Origin: Nitriliruptor sp040882075
Lineage (GTDB): Bacteria > Actinomycetota > Nitriliruptoria > Nitriliruptorales > Nitriliruptoraceae
Assembly (NCBI RefSeq): GCF_040882075.1
Contig: NZ_JBBEBZ010000192.1
Location: 1 to 12,653, forward strand
Direction of reading: 5' to 3'
DNA: 12,653 nt
The notes under the pieces are model-generated. The model saw only the letters and a program-made list of their open reading frames with translations, ran no database searches and had not been told where the DNA came from. Below are positions 12,463 to 12,653 of this stretch, piece by piece; the first letter of the stretch is position 1, and the number at the start of each line of letters is the position of its first letter. The position numbers and the translations under genes were made by a program.

Positions 12463-12653
12463 ATGCGCAGCAGCCAGGGCTACCGGCACACCAGCCGCCC
12501 GGCCCTGCCTGCCCTCGCACGCGAACACCACCCCAGCTACTCCACCGACGTCGCGGGTGCGGTGTCCACGATCCTGGCCGGCGATGAGGGTGCAGTCCTG
12601 CCTGACGGGGCGCTGGCCGAGCTGGTGGCAACGCTGCGGGCCGCGGACCGGCT
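12463..12653 (+). CDS. 5' part of a probable DUF222/HNH endonuclease-type protein; runs off the right edge
   Basis: From ATG at 12463 the frame is open for 63 codons to the window edge. It begins MRSSQGYRHTSRPALPALAR and continues AGAVSTILAG...LPDGALAELVATLRAADRL. The last stretch resembles the start of the DUF222 helical domain that precedes an HNH nuclease motif in a large actinobacterial family, whose genes often carry a LexA box such as the one seen here. No HNH motif is in view, so the family call rests on context and a short resemblance. No strong ribosome site is seen (CAGGGACC lies about 5 bases upstream). That a gene starts here is fairly sure; its identity is not. Confidence 0.5.
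   Translation, partial: MRSSQGYRHTSRPALPALAREHHPSYSTDVAGAVSTILAGDEGAVLPDGALAELVATLRAADR

Noticed and set aside
1..12653. CRISPR arrays, insertion sequences, toxin-antitoxin pairs or known defence systems
   Set aside because: No spaced repeats, transposase motifs or defence-gene signatures were seen on either strand. The only clear repeats are the 20-bp tandem pair and the 17-mers at the gap.

Overview
This is a very GC-rich window, almost certainly from an actinobacterium. The supporting signs are a DUF4193 protein, neighbouring lnt and polyprenol-phosphomannose synthase genes, a Gram-positive LexA (SOS) box upstream of what looks like a DUF222/HNH gene, frequent GTG/TTG starts, and long GC-only hairpins without U-tracts. 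A deep-branching class such as Nitriliruptoria is possible, but that is inference. A run of 100 N inside one gene shows that the source is a scaffolded draft assembly.

Layout. (1) 2-2016, + strand: the 3' part of a GlpC/GlcF-like Fe-S protein, translationally coupled to a diacylglycerol-kinase-family lipid kinase. (2) 2020-3678, - strand: FAD-dependent glycerol-3-phosphate dehydrogenase (GlpD), convergent with the kinase and only 3 bp away. (3) 3764-8344, + strand: a probable operon of an M24 Xaa-Pro peptidase, a GNAT acetyltransferase, a small three-helix membrane protein, a divergent relative of 3,5-diaminohexanoate dehydrogenase, and a YtcJ-type amidohydrolase. The last three are joined by GTGA stop/start overlaps. 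(4) 8345-8868: 524 bp with no supportable protein gene, but containing nested inverted repeats that end in a 13-bp GC hairpin. This could be a small structured RNA or leader. (5) 8869-11788, + strand: an acidic DUF4193 zinc-ribbon protein (interrupted by the N gap), apolipoprotein N-acyltransferase, and a dolichol-phosphate-mannose-synthase-like glycosyltransferase. The last two form the split version of the Lnt-Ppm1 pair seen fused in mycobacteria. (6) 11809-11922: tRNA-Glu(UUC) followed by a terminator hairpin. (7) 11972-12399: a broken LiaF-C-like domain whose frame is disrupted by a 20-bp tandem duplication. (8) 12404-12653: a promoter with a LexA box between its -35 and -10, followed by the 5' end of a gene leaving the window.

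How they fit together. The left part concerns glycerol/glycerol-3-phosphate and membrane lipid metabolism (Fe-S redox subunit, lipid kinase, GlpD). The middle operon looks like amino-acid or peptide catabolism, but its pathway cannot be fixed from sequence alone. The right part is envelope biogenesis (lipoprotein acylation, mannosyl donor synthesis), then a tRNA locus with gene decay and an SOS-controlled gene. I did not find a clear new defence or mobile system. The best candidates for something undescribed are the structured segment at 8591-8708 and the divergent diaminohexanoate-dehydrogenase-like protein.
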